DNA of 64,000 bases from Polaribacter sp. Hel1_33_78 (GTDB taxonomy: Bacteria > Bacteroidota > Bacteroidia > Flavobacteriales > Flavobacteriaceae): the NCBI RefSeq assembly GCF_900106075.1, contig NZ_LT629794.1, positions 1,654,001-1,718,000 of the forward strand, written 5' to 3'. A program made the position numbers and the translations under genes. Shown here in pieces: positions 26,714-36,198 of this stretch. Each line of letters begins with the position of its first letter. The first letter of the stretch is position 1. Under the pieces are notes generated by a model, which had not been told where the DNA came from, did not search any database, and saw nothing but the letters and a program-made list of their open reading frames with translations.

Positions 26714-28903
26714 TTAAATTATTTTTTGCAGCCCAATTCCAAAATAGGCTAGAGCTTTCATTTCTTTTACACTAGAAAAACGTTCATTTCCGATAATTAA
26801 GAGTCCGTTTTCTGAAGCTTCAATATGATATTGTTTATTACTTTCAAAGAACAAAATTAATTCATCAGTAAAAAAGATTCTTATTTTTTTTTGATTTTTC
26901 CCAGATAAATAAAATCGTTTGCTAAAATCTGGATGGTCATCGATATCAATATCTTTATAACCAGCAAAGTCCATAATATATTCAAAAATACCTTCCTTAT
27001 CCAAAGTAAAAAAAGGAATGTCTTTTTTTGTGTGAATATGCAGCATTGTAGACTTAATTACTTGTTTGGCAATCATTTCACCTTCGGAAAATTGTACATC
27101 GAAAATAGTGCAGTCCCCGTTAGAAAGTACGTTAGAAACTTTGTTTATCCTTCTATTTTTAAAATATCCAAAAGTGGGTAATTCTTTCATTTCTTGCTCA
27201 GAAAAAGCATCGTATTTCCAATGCATTTCTAAACTAATTTTTTCTATTGATTTTTGCCTTTTCGTTAAAACTTTATTTATTTTCTGTATTTGTTTAGGGA
27301 TAATTTTGCGCAAAGCAAATGGATGATCACTTGCAGGTTTAGAGTCATCTAAACCAATTACTTCAAAATGACCTCCTTTTCGGGCAAAGGTTTCTGCGAA
27401 ATTGTTCATGTTTTCCATTACGGAATCATCCACAAAATCACACATAGAAAAATCGATAATTGCTTCTTCTGTTTCTGGAATTTGATTTAATTTCGATTTT
27501 AGTTTGGTATAGTTTAGGAAGCTAGAAAAATGTTTCACACTTACATAATATTTTTGATCTTCTTTAAACATTAATACATTTGGTTTTAAAATGTTTTTAA
27601 AGAATAAACTTGCTTTTTTGTTGATGATAATATGAATGATTAAAGTAATCAAAATTCCTACTAAAATACCTGTAATTAGACTCGTTGCAATTGTTGTGAA
27701 CAGCGTTACTAAAAAAATAATTAATTGTTCTTTACCAACTTTAAAAACCTTTCTAATGTTTTCTGGGGAAGCTAGTTTATACCCTGTAAAAACCAAAATT
27801 GCAGCTAAAGCGGGCAATGGTATTTTGCGTAATTCCGTTGCAAATAATAAAATAAAAGCCAACAAAAAGCCTGCATGAAAAAAGTTAGCAGATCTGTTAG
27901 AACCGTTATTATTTACATTTACAGAACTTCTCGCAATTACAGTTACAACATTTAAACCTCCTAAAAAGCCACTAATGACAGTAGCCAATCCTAAAGCTCT
28001 AATATCTTTGTTTACATTAGAACGTCTTTTTAAAGGATCTAATTTATCAACAGCTTTAATACTGAGTAAACTTTCTATACTAGCAATTAATGTAATTCCA
28101 ATTACAGCATTTATAAAGCTAAGCTCGTACACTTTACTAAAATCTGGAAAAGCAAAATTTGATAAAATATCATTCGGTAAACTAATTAATAAGCTTTTAT
28201 GAATCGGATAATCTGAGCTTGAAAAAACATCAAAATAATAGTACATACCCACACATAAAACTACAATCCACATAGGAGCAGGAACTAATTGAAAATATCT
28301 ATTTCTAATTTTTCCATAAAATATCATAATCAGTAAGCTCACAATTCCCACTAAACCAGCATAAAACATGCTAGAGTTTTCAGTATTGATAAGATTTATT
28401 ATTCCCTCAGGGAGCTGAATAAGTAACTCAATAATACTACCCTTTGTAGCAGTATTGCCCAACATTACATGTATCTGTTTTGCGAATATACCAATACCGA
28501 TGGCAGCCAACATTCCTTGAATTGCTGAGGATGGAAAGAAATCACCTAAAGACCCCATTCTTAAAAAACCTAAAATAATCATTATTATTCCAGAAATTAC
28601 AATGGCAGCCAAAGTGTATAAAAAGCCTTGGTGCATATCTCCATTCCCAAGTGTTGTTATAGCCGCTAATATTACGACTACTAAACCATTACCTGGACCT
28701 GTAATTGTCACATTAGAACCACCAATTAAAGAAACTACTGTTCCACCAACAATGGCAGCAATGATTCCAGAAATAGGAGGAGCACCAGATGCCAAAGCCA
28801 AACCTAAACCCAAGGGTAGTGCAATTAAAGAAACTACAAAACCAGCAAATAGATTCTGTGGAATTTCAGATATAAATGTTTTAAATATACTTTGTTTTTT
28901 CAT
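26714..28903 (-). CDS. SulP-family anion transporter with STAS and extra C-terminal domain
   Basis: A 729-residue SulP/SLC26-type transporter, probably for bicarbonate or sulfate. The N-terminal two thirds hold the membrane domain ('FAGFVVSLIALPLGLGLALASG', 'ITGPGNGLVV' and later helices to about residue 425). A STAS domain follows (about 450-555, 'EEAIIDFSMCDFVDDSVMENM'). A third soluble region of about 150 residues (about 575-729) resembles the tail seen in DUF3137-like proteins: 'PTFGYFKNRRINKVSNVLSNG', 'DHPDFSKRFYLSG', 'FFTDELILFFES'. The stop is 5 nt before miaE, and the usp gene ends right before its start codon. Substrate not determinable from sequence. Confidence 0.88.
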   Translation of the reverse strand: MKKQSIFKTFISEIPQNLFAGFVVSLIALPLGLGLALASGAPPISGIIAAIVGGTVVSLIGGSNVTITGPGNGLVVVILAAITTLGNGDMHQGFLYTLAAIVISGIIMIILGFLRMGSLGDFFPSSAIQGMLAAIGIGIFAKQIHVMLGNTATKGSIIELLIQLPEGIINLINTENSSMFYAGLVGIVSLLIMIFYGKIRNRYFQLVPAPMWIVVLCVGMYYYFDVFSSSDYPIHKSLLISLPNDILSNFAFPDFSKVYELSFINAVIGITLIASIESLLSIKAVDKLDPLKRRSNVNKDIRALGLATVISGFLGGLNVVTVIARSSVNVNNNGSNRSANFFHAGFLLAFILLFATELRKIPLPALAAILVFTGYKLASPENIRKVFKVGKEQLIIFLVTLFTTIATSLITGILVGILITLIIHIIINKKASLFFKNILKPNVLMFKEDQKYYVSVKHFSSFLNYTKLKSKLNQIPETEEAIIDFSMCDFVDDSVMENMNNFAETFARKGGHFEVIGLDDSKPASDHPFALRKIIPKQIQKINKVLTKRQKSIEKISLEMHWKYDAFSEQEMKELPTFGYFKNRRINKVSNVLSNGDCTIFDVQFSEGEMIAKQVIKSTMLHIHTKKDIPFFTLDKEGIFEYIMDFAGYKDIDIDDHPDFSKRFYLSGKNQKKIRIFFTDELILFFESNKQYHIEASENGLLIIGNERFSSVKEMKALAYFGIGLQKII

Positions 28904-29737
28904 TTATTTTACAATTAAAACATCTGTGGGTAATTCTGATAAAATATATTCAATATCATGAGGGAAAATTCTGTCTAATACACTTAATTTAGAAGGAGCA
29001 TTCATCACTAATAAATCAGCTCTTTTAAGTTTCGCATAATGACCAATAGAATAACCTCTTTTACCAAAGATACTTTGAGTCTTTACAGATAGATTAGAAC
29101 AATCTATATCCTTTAAAATACTTTTTACACGTCTATCTTCTCTTGTTTTAATTCGTTCCTTAGCAATAGTGGCTCTTCTTAAAGAAATATCATCATTAAC
29201 TTTCACGTGTAACTCTTCTTGTTTAATTTCCTCAACGATGGTAATTTTTTTACAATTTAATTTTTTGGTTATAAAAAAAGAAGTTTTAATAGTTTCTTCT
29301 GTTCTATTGTCGCTTAAACCATTAACTACTATGTGTTTACAGGAAACTCTTTCAACCGATGGTTTTATTAGTAAAAGAACAGAGCAAGGTGCTTTTCTCG
29401 TAATCTTTCTAGCAATAGAACCTACATAATATTTAAATAAATTTTCTCTTTGAAGGGCTCCAAGAATTAGTAAATCAATATTTTCGTTAGAAGATGTTTG
29501 TAAAATTACATCTACTGGTTTTCCTTCTTGCCAGATTACTTTAAAATTTTTATTTAAAGAGTCTGCTTCTTCTAAAAGAGCATTTAAATCAGTAATTTTT
29601 TTGTCAGTTTTTTTGCCTACATGCACTCCTACTAATTCAGCATCAAACATATTAGCTAATCTTACCGCTTCAAAAATGTTTGGTTTTAAGTTTGGAGAAA
29701 AAGCAACACCAATAAGTATTTTGTCTATCTTTTGCAA
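28904..29737 (-). CDS. Tandem universal stress protein
   Basis: A 277-residue protein with two Usp domains. The first begins 'DKILIGVAFSPNLKPNI' and ends with the ATP-loop-like 'GSIARKITRKAPCSVLL'. The second spans about residues 140-277 and ends 'LDRIFPHDIEYILSELPTDVLIV'. The typical nucleotide motif Gx2Gx9G(S/T) is only partly conserved, so ATP binding is uncertain. It stops directly before the SulP transporter start with no gap, so the two are translationally linked. The pairing suggests it senses or modulates the transporter; this is inference. Confidence 0.82.
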   Translation of the reverse strand: MQKIDKILIGVAFSPNLKPNIFEAVRLANMFDAELVGVHVGKKTDKKITDLNALLEEADSLNKNFKVIWQEGKPVDVILQTSSNENIDLLILGALQRENLFKYYVGSIARKITRKAPCSVLLLIKPSVERVSCKHIVVNGLSDNRTEETIKTSFFITKKLNCKKITIVEEIKQEELHVKVNDDISLRRATIAKERIKTREDRRVKSILKDIDCSNLSVKTQSIFGKRGYSIGHYAKLKRADLLVMNAPSKLSVLDRIFPHDIEYILSELPTDVLIVK

Positions 29738-29865
29738 TAGGAAGTCTTTAAAAATCGTTTATTGGCACAATATAAGGAACTTTGTAAGAAAGAAAAAAAC
29801 TATAAATTTAATTTTTATGATGAATAAAGATTGTTAAATTTACAATTAAAAGCACACATTGATTT

Positions 29866-31686
29866 ATGTTAGAGTTAGCAGGAATTATAATTTTAGGAAT
29901 ATTGGCTCAATGGTTTGCTTGGAAGTTTAAAATCCCAGCAATTTTGCCTTTAATATTAATAGGTTTATTAGTAGGACCAATCGCTGCAGCATATTTAAGT
30001 GAAGATGGTTCTAAATGGATAGAACCCATTTGGAATGGTGAAAAAGGATTATTCCCTGGAGATAATCTATATTATTTTGTATCTCTCTCGATAAGTATTA
30101 TCCTTTTTGAAGGTGGACTTACGCTTAAAAGGAATGAAATTATAAATGTAGGCCCTGTAATCACAAAGCTTATCACTTTAGGTTCTGCAATTACATTTTT
30201 TGGAGCAGGAATTGTTGCACATTTTATTTTTGGTTTAGGTTGGGATTTATCGTTTTTATTTTCAGGATTAATCATTGTTACCGGGCCAACCGTGATTACT
30301 CCAATTTTAAGAAATATTCCTCTAAAAAAGGATATTTCTACAGTTCTAAAATGGGAAGGAATTTTAATAGATCCAATAGGAGCATTAGTTGCTGTATTGG
30401 TTTTTGAGTTTATTAGTGTTGGAGGAGGAGGAGGATTTACTAAAACTGCATTAATGGAATTTGGAAAAATTTTATTATTTGGTACTAGTTTTGGATTTAC
30501 ATTTGCGCATGCATTAGCTTATGTTATCAACAAAAAATTAATTCCACATTATTTATTAAATGTTGTTTCTTTATCAACGGTATTACTAGTATTTGTAGAA
30601 TCAGAAGTATTTGCTCATGAATCAGGTCTTTTAGCTGTTGTTGTAATGGGCATGGTTTTAGGAAATGGAAAACTTAAGAATATAAAAGAATTACTTTATT
30701 TTAAAGAATCTTTGAGTGTTTTGCTAATTTCTATGTTATTTATCTTGTTATCTGCAAATATTAATATCGAAGATTTAATGTTATTGTATACATGGAAAAC
30801 AGTCTTGTTATTTGCAATCGTTGTTTTTGTAATTAGACCTCTGGCGGTATTTGCAAGTACTTATAAATCAAATCTAGAATTTAAAGAAAAATTATTTATT
30901 AGTTGGGTAGGGCCGAGAGGAATTGTAGCTGCAGGAATTGCTTCTTTATTTGGAAGTAAGTTATTGAAAGAAGGAGTGGAAGGTGCAGAATATATTACAC
31001 CGTTGGTTTTTATGATTGTGCTAGGAACTGTGCTTTTAAATGCTACTACAGCAAGATTATTTGCAAAAATGATAGGGGTATTTCTAAAAAGTTCTGAGTC
31101 GATTCTTATTGTTGGTGCTTCAAGTCCATCAAGATTAATTGCTCGTTTTTTAAGAGATAAAGGGAAAAGAGTAGTATTGATTGATGCAAATAAAAACTTT
31201 ATTGAAGAGGCTCTAAATGATGGTTTAGAAGCCTTTAATGTTAATGTTTACCAAGATAATTTAACCGATAATATAGAATTAAATGATGTTGGTTACCTAA
31301 TAGCAATTACTGGTAGTGATGCTGTTAATAAACAAGCGCTAACTAATTTTTCTAAGATTTTTGGAGAACATGGCTCCTACAAAATAGCTTCTTCTGTTGA
31401 AACTAAAAATGCAACTATTGAAGAAAGAAAAAACTTTTTCACGCCTAATGATGATTTTATTAATTTATGTGAGGCTTATAGAGAGAATCCTATAATTAAT
31501 GAAGTTAAAATAATTTCAGAGAAAGAATATTATAAAACATTAGATTTATTGGCTTTGGAGGAAAAATCAATTCCATTATTTATTGAAAAAGATAAAGGCT
31601 TGTATTTGGTTCCAGAATTTCAGAAAACAACAGAAGAAAGAAAAGAATTAGTGCTATCTTATTTAGGGAAAAAATTAGTGACTTAG
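29866..31686 (+). CDS. CPA1-family Na+(K+)/H+ antiporter with TrkA-N domain
   Basis: A 606-residue protein. The first 400 residues form a polytopic exchanger domain with the features of NhaP-type antiporters ('FEGGLTLKRNEI', 'SGLIIVTGPTVITPILR', and 'SWVGPRGIVAAGIASLFG'). The C-terminal part starts with a Rossmann nucleotide-binding fold ('SILIVGASSPSRLIARFLRDKG', about residue 412), a TrkA-N-like ligand sensor, and a final tail. It probably exports Na+ or K+ in exchange for protons, consistent with a marine lifestyle. It is divergent from the usp-SulP pair across 128 nt. Confidence 0.9.
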   Translation: MLELAGIIILGILAQWFAWKFKIPAILPLILIGLLVGPIAAAYLSEDGSKWIEPIWNGEKGLFPGDNLYYFVSLSISIILFEGGLTLKRNEIINVGPVITKLITLGSAITFFGAGIVAHFIFGLGWDLSFLFSGLIIVTGPTVITPILRNIPLKKDISTVLKWEGILIDPIGALVAVLVFEFISVGGGGGFTKTALMEFGKILLFGTSFGFTFAHALAYVINKKLIPHYLLNVVSLSTVLLVFVESEVFAHESGLLAVVVMGMVLGNGKLKNIKELLYFKESLSVLLISMLFILLSANINIEDLMLLYTWKTVLLFAIVVFVIRPLAVFASTYKSNLEFKEKLFISWVGPRGIVAAGIASLFGSKLLKEGVEGAEYITPLVFMIVLGTVLLNATTARLFAKMIGVFLKSSESILIVGASSPSRLIARFLRDKGKRVVLIDANKNFIEEALNDGLEAFNVNVYQDNLTDNIELNDVGYLIAITGSDAVNKQALTNFSKIFGEHGSYKIASSVETKNATIEERKNFFTPNDDFINLCEAYRENPIINEVKIISEKEYYKTLDLLALEEKSIPLFIEKDKGLYLVPEFQKTTEERKELVLSYLGKKLVT

Positions 31687-31758
31687 CAAAAACAATTAGT
31701 TTCTATTTGACTAGAGCTTTTGTTAACTTGTTACTACTATCAATGAATTTTTATATAC

Positions 31759-31881
31759 TAAGAGCATTTCTTGTAATTACCTTCTACTTTTAATCTAGCA
31801 ATCTTTTTGTAATCATTTGAGTAGAAATTATATTCTGTAAGAATTGGGTCTTTAAAATCGAATTTATGGCTACATATCTAA
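31759..31881 (-). pseudogene. Possible C-terminal gene remnant overlapping the 3' end of dnaX
   Basis: Between the antiporter stop and dnaX the minus strand has 40 stop-free codons ending at 31759 with coding-like composition (KFDFKDPILTEYNFYSNDYK, then ...EGNYKKCS). There is no start codon, and stops lie just above. It could be the tail of a decayed gene or chance; no family was recognised. Confidence 0.2.
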
Positions 31882-33558
31882 TTCAAAAGATTGGCGTAGT
31901 TTTTCTAAAAGTGGGTTTTTCTCTTTCAATTTGTTAAATTTCTCCAAAGGCGTATAAGCAAACTTTTTTTCTACTGTTTCGTTTAAAATAGCATCAATTT
32001 TAATTCCATAATTATTTAGTTTTTCCCTTAAAAAGTTTAATAGTTTTGGTCTTCCTTTTTTAAATTGATCTTGCATTAATTTATTAGGAACCGTAAAAGA
32101 AATTTTGAAATGTTGTTTTAGTCTAGGAACATCAGTACCTACAATCGAAGCCATACTTCGTTCTCCTTTTTTATTCAATAAATCCACATACTCTTTCCAG
32201 AATTGTTGTAATAATTTTTCTGTAAAAATAGTTTTTGGGTGGTTATCGAAATTTTCTTCAACAACTAATTTTTTTTCTTGTTTTTTCTGATGGATACTCT
32301 TTAAAGAAAGAGAAGAAGAACGTTTTTCTGCAGACTTTAAAACAGGTGTTTTAACTTTTGGCTTTGGTTCTTCTAATTTTTGAGACTGAACGGCTTCAGG
32401 TTTTTTCTGAATTGGTTTCGATATTTCTTTTGCAGCTGGCGAAAGTGCTTGGAAAAAAGTAGCAGGAATTATGTAGTTAGCTGACTTTTTTTTTTCTCCA
32501 TCAAAAGTGATAGAGGCAATTTGCATTAAGGTTAATTCTACCAGTAATCGCTGATTTTTACTAGATCTGTAGTTTAAATCACAATCATTTGCTTTGCTAA
32601 TGGATTGCATTAAAAAAGGAATACTCGCTTTGGTAGCTTGCTCTAAATACTTCTTTTTTGCTGTGTCACCTACCTCTAACAAGGCCAATGTTGCTTTGTC
32701 TTTGGCAACTAACAAATCTCTAAAATGACTTGCTAATCCATTTATAAAATGATGTCCTTCAAATCCTTTTCCTAAAATAGTATTAAACGCATTTAATACA
32801 TCTGGTATTTTGTTTTCTAATAACAAACCTGTCATATTAAAATAAGTATCATAATCTAATACATTCAGGTTTTCTGTAACGGCTTCACGTGTTAAGTTTT
32901 TTCCAGAAAAGCTAACCACTCGATCAAAAATTGATAAAGCATCTCTCATGGCTCCATCTGCCTTTTGAGCGATAATGTGCAGAGCATCATCATCCGCTGT
33001 TATATTTTCTTTTCCACAAATTATTTTTAGATAATTTTTAGCATCTAAAACTCCAATTCTTTTGAAATCAAAAATTTGACAACGTGATAAAATAGTCGGA
33101 ATTATTTTATGCTTTTCTGTGGTCGCTAAAATAAAAATAGTATGTGCAGGAGGCTCTTCTAATGTCTTTAAAAAAGCATTAAAAGCTGCTTGCGAAAGCA
33201 TGTGAACTTCATCAATAATATATACCTTATATTTTCCTGTTTGAGGCGGAATTCTAACTTGGTCTGTTAAACTTCTAATATCATCTACAGAATTGTTAGA
33301 GGCGGCATCCAGTTCAAAAATATTAAAAGCAAAATCTTCATCTCCAGAAATTTCAACATTGTGTTGATTTATTTTTTTTGCTAAGATTCTTGCACAAGAA
33401 GTTTTACCTACACCTCTTGGTCCTGTAAATAAAAGAGCCTGTGCTAAATGATTGTTTTTTATAGCATTTTCTAACGTATTTGTTATGGCTTGTTGGCCAA
33501 CAACATCCTCGAAATTTTTAGGACGATATTTACGTGCAGAAACTATAAAATGCTCCAT
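31870..33558 (-). CDS. dnaX: DNA polymerase III subunits gamma and tau
   Basis: The clamp-loader ATPase. The 562-residue protein has Walker A GPRGVGKTS (about residues 45-53), Walker B with DEVH (VYIIDEVHMLS), sensor 1 (LATTEKHKIIPTILSRCQIF) and the AAA lid domains, then a lysine-rich linker (about 380-450) and a tau-like C-terminal domain. The four cysteines of the classic zinc module between Walker A and the DAASN motif are absent. A ten-nt homopolymer (10 T on the plus strand near 32486-32495) within the frame is read correctly. A promoter match lies at 33582-33612. Confidence 0.95.
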   Translation of the reverse strand: MEHFIVSARKYRPKNFEDVVGQQAITNTLENAIKNNHLAQALLFTGPRGVGKTSCARILAKKINQHNVEISGDEDFAFNIFELDAASNNSVDDIRSLTDQVRIPPQTGKYKVYIIDEVHMLSQAAFNAFLKTLEEPPAHTIFILATTEKHKIIPTILSRCQIFDFKRIGVLDAKNYLKIICGKENITADDDALHIIAQKADGAMRDALSIFDRVVSFSGKNLTREAVTENLNVLDYDTYFNMTGLLLENKIPDVLNAFNTILGKGFEGHHFINGLASHFRDLLVAKDKATLALLEVGDTAKKKYLEQATKASIPFLMQSISKANDCDLNYRSSKNQRLLVELTLMQIASITFDGEKKKSANYIIPATFFQALSPAAKEISKPIQKKPEAVQSQKLEEPKPKVKTPVLKSAEKRSSSLSLKSIHQKKQEKKLVVEENFDNHPKTIFTEKLLQQFWKEYVDLLNKKGERSMASIVGTDVPRLKQHFKISFTVPNKLMQDQFKKGRPKLLNFLREKLNNYGIKIDAILNETVEKKFAYTPLEKFNKLKEKNPLLEKLRQSFELDM

Positions 33559-33581
33559 TAATATTTTTTATTATTGAATAA

Positions 33582-33612
33582 CAAAAGTAATTATCTATTA
33601 GGATTCGTACAA
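33582..33612 (-). promoter_or_regulatory. Bacteroidota-type promoter of dnaX
   Basis: On the minus strand a TTG (33612-33610) is followed after 20 nt by TACTTTTG (33589-33582), a full match to the -33/-7 pattern of Bacteroidota sigma factors (TTG-N19 to 21-TAnnTTTG). The -7 box ends 23 nt before the dnaX ATG. Confidence 0.6.
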
Positions 33613-33785
33613 CCCGGTTTCTTAACAAAATGCTAAAGTTGTAAACAAATTGTATGAAGTTTTAATTTAATACGACTTTATTGTTAATAGTATTTTTTTA
33701 TCAAATTAAAAGTTACGAAATTTACATTGAAGACTATTTCATGGTCTTTTCAAAAATTTCAATTATAGTAACATAAAATTAACAT

Positions 33786-34436
33786 ATGAAAATTATTAAA
33801 TCAGTTTTTACTTTTACGGCCATTTTTTTTCTAATTTCTTGTTTGGGTTTTTCCAAGAAGGAAGAAGTTACGAAAACAACTTTTATACAAACTAAAGAAA
33901 CCAAAGTTGCTTATTTTGCTAGTGGTTGTTTTTGGTGTGTAGAAGCTATTTTTGAGAGTGTAAAAGGAGTAGAGGAAGCAGTTTCTGGTTATGCTGGAGG
34001 ACATACATTAAATCCTACATACAAATCAATAGGAACTGGGAACACAGGACATTCAGAAACAGTTGCTGTATATTACAACCCCACAAAAGTAAGTTTTGAA
34101 ACCTTGGTTACAGTTTATTTTGGCTCTCACGATCCAACAACTGTAAATGGGCAACATCCAGATTATGGATCACAATATAGATCCATTGCTTTTTATTCAA
34201 ATGATAAAGAAAAAAACATTATTGAAAACACAATCTATAAATTAAACAAAGACATCTATAAGGGTAAAATCGCTACAGAAGTTATTCAACATACAAAGTT
34301 TTATGAGGCAGAGGAATACCATCAAGATTTTGAGAGAAGAAATCCCAACCAAGGATATGTAAAAGCTGTTTCTGTGCCAAGATTAAATAAATTTAAAAAG
34401 AAGTTTCCTGAGCTATTGAAAAAAAATGGACATTAA
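33786..34436 (+). CDS. msrA: Peptide-methionine (S)-S-oxide reductase, lipoprotein form
   Basis: MsrA reduces methionine-S-sulfoxide in proteins. The 216-residue product has a lipoprotein signal with the cysteine at residue 19 (FFLISC), then the catalytic GCFWC motif (C48 nucleophile, C51) followed by the family core (VSGYAGGHTLNPTYKSIGTGNTGH). The lipid anchor implies an extracytoplasmic location, so it may repair envelope proteins. It stands alone on the plus strand between dnaX and the YkgJ-type gene. The recycling cysteine may be absent, in which case another reductant is needed. Confidence 0.92.
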   Translation: MKIIKSVFTFTAIFFLISCLGFSKKEEVTKTTFIQTKETKVAYFASGCFWCVEAIFESVKGVEEAVSGYAGGHTLNPTYKSIGTGNTGHSETVAVYYNPTKVSFETLVTVYFGSHDPTTVNGQHPDYGSQYRSIAFYSNDKEKNIIENTIYKLNKDIYKGKIATEVIQHTKFYEAEEYHQDFERRNPNQGYVKAVSVPRLNKFKKKFPELLKKNGH

Positions 34437-34632
34437 TTTATTTATTCAGGGTTTTATAATTATTTATTTTGATCTATTTGAGAACATTTGTTATTTAATA
34501 TAAATATTAACTTCTTAGGTTATAGACATTTTTATTCCTTAGCTTTTGTAAAGTCAACTCAAAATATATTATTCTTATTTACTTAGGTTACTAATAATAG
34601 GTGATTATGTGTTTTTTTTACAATAATTAAAA

Positions 34633-35499
34633 CTATTCCTTTGCTCCATGGCTTTTTGCAATTTCTATCCAATGTTCAGAAATTCCTTTTGTATCAGCAC
34701 CTATACCTCTAGATAAATGCAATGCCACGCTCATTATTATCACTGAGGCTTCATGAAGTTCTTGATATGATTGTAGAGCTCCAAATTTTTCTTCTACTTT
34801 TGATAGTAATAGTTCATTGTGTTTATGAGCAAAAATTACAGGGTTTTTAATATCATCTTTAATTTGAGGTAACATCAAAATATTTAACCATTCTTCCCCA
34901 ATTCTTTTTGCTAACATTTCAGAATCTTCGTCACCTAATTTTCTCCATGCTGCAAGTGTATTTGTATCTCCAGAAGCGGCTAAACCAGAATCTAATAATA
35001 ATTCAAAAGCAATATCAGCAATGTTTTGCATTATGATTAAATATTCATCTTGTGCTTTTTCAAATGAATCTGCTTGTTGGCCTTTAAGATATTCACCTAC
35101 ACTAAGTTTTGGTAATTTTAAAACTTCTGAACAATCAGTTAAACAAGGAAAAGTTTTACCTTCATGAATATAGTGCGACTTATCAAATTGTATTTGACGG
35201 CCTAAAGGATATAATCTGCAGGCTAATGGACGACCTTGATGAACGCTGCATCCAAATCCATCTATATATTGACTGCATGCTTGTTGTCCTTTTTTATCTG
35301 TTTTTCCGTCAAAACGTAATTGAATACCTCCAAAGTTAGTGTACAAATCACGAAATTGTTTTGGACTAATTTCTTTCTCTTTACTGAATCTGTATAATTC
35401 CCAGGGATTTAACATAACAGCTTTACCAAAACAACAGCTTCCGGAACGAGAACAGGTTAGAGGTAAAATACTTTTTGTGGTAAGTTTAGTAGTTTGCAT
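34633..35499 (-). CDS. YkgJ-type cysteine-cluster protein
   Basis: A 288-residue protein with the YkgJ/Fe-S or zinc-cluster pattern: C-x5-CC (TCSRSGSCCFGKAV, about residues 16-29), then C-x8-C-x9-C (ACSQYIDGFGCSVHQGRPLAC, about 95-115) with 'RLYPLGRQI', and FPCLTDC. YkgJ proteins probably bind a zinc or iron-sulfur centre; function unknown. The remaining helical C-terminal half is not recognised. It is preceded by a clear terminator that ends the ompH unit, so it has its own promoter. Confidence 0.78.
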   Translation of the reverse strand: MQTTKLTTKSILPLTCSRSGSCCFGKAVMLNPWELYRFSKEKEISPKQFRDLYTNFGGIQLRFDGKTDKKGQQACSQYIDGFGCSVHQGRPLACRLYPLGRQIQFDKSHYIHEGKTFPCLTDCSEVLKLPKLSVGEYLKGQQADSFEKAQDEYLIIMQNIADIAFELLLDSGLAASGDTNTLAAWRKLGDEDSEMLAKRIGEEWLNILMLPQIKDDIKNPVIFAHKHNELLLSKVEEKFGALQSYQELHEASVIIMSVALHLSRGIGADTKGISEHWIEIAKSHGAKE

Positions 35500-35574
35500 T
35501 CTTTTGTTTCAATTATAAAAGTTAACCTGGTATCTTGTAAAACGATTCGAAAATGAGTCACGTTCTTTAAGTAA

Positions 35575-35599
35575 AAAACCTCACAAAAAGTGAGGTTTT
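35575..35599 (-). terminator. Intrinsic terminator of ompH
   Basis: A perfect stem AAAACCTCAC / GTGAGGTTTT with a five-base loop, followed on the minus strand by a T run (A run at 35573-35578 on the plus strand). It lies 22 nt after the ompH stop codon. Confidence 0.85.
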
Positions 35600-35620
35600 A
35601 AATTTAGAATTTAAAATAAA

Positions 35621-36139
35621 TTACTTTTTGATTTCCTGTTTTTGAATACCTAATTCTGCAATTACTAATTTTGTTACGTCAAATTTTTCATCGATGTAAG
35701 CAAACTGATTCCCTTTAGTTGTTAATATCTGTGTATAACCATTCTTTTTAGCAACCGTATTTATTGCATTATTTAATATTTTATACAATGGACGCATTAA
35801 CTCATTTTTTTTTAATTGCATTAATTTATTACCATTGCTTTGATATTTTTTGATATCTTCTTCTAGGGCAGAAATTTCTTTAATTATTGTTTTTTTCATT
35901 AATTCTCCCATTTCTTCTTCTTTATTTTTAAAATTCTGAACTTTAGCCTGAAAATCCTGTGTTTTAAGAGAAAAGGAAGAATCTAATTTTGCTCCATAGG
36001 CTTGGGATCTTTCGAAAACCACTTTGGCTTCTGGCATTAAACTCATAATATAATCGCTATCAATTGTACCAACTTTTGTTTGTGCAATAGAAATGGTGCT
36101 TAGTAAAGCGATAAAAAGAACTGTGATTTTTGATTTCAT
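35621..36139 (-). CDS. OmpH/Skp-family periplasmic chaperone
   Basis: A 172-residue protein with an N-terminal signal peptide (KITVLFIALLSTISIAQ, cleavage near residue 19), then the Skp-type start 'KVGTIDSDYIMSLMPEAKVV', a long coiled-coil helix rich in lysine and glutamate (about 50-115) and a beta-strand tail. Skp binds unfolded outer-membrane proteins. A 9-nt T run inside the gene (plus strand, near 35805-35813) is in frame. The unit ends at the terminator at 35575-35599 and has a -7 match at 36159-36166. Confidence 0.88.
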   Translation of the reverse strand: MKSKITVLFIALLSTISIAQTKVGTIDSDYIMSLMPEAKVVFERSQAYGAKLDSSFSLKTQDFQAKVQNFKNKEEEMGELMKKTIIKEISALEEDIKKYQSNGNKLMQLKKNELMRPLYKILNNAINTVAKKNGYTQILTTKGNQFAYIDEKFDVTKLVIAELGIQKQEIKK

Positions 36140-36158
36140 GATATAGGTTTAGTTAAGC

Positions 36159-36186
36159 AAAGATATAAAAGTAGCCGAATTACAAA
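36159..36186 (-). promoter_or_regulatory. Promoter of ompH
   Basis: Minus strand TTTG (36186-36183), 16 nt, then TATCTTTG (36166-36159), matching the TAnnTTTG -7 element; the -33 spacing is shorter than usual. It ends 20 nt before the ompH ATG. Confidence 0.4.
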
Positions 36187-36198
36187 AACTAAGAAGTG

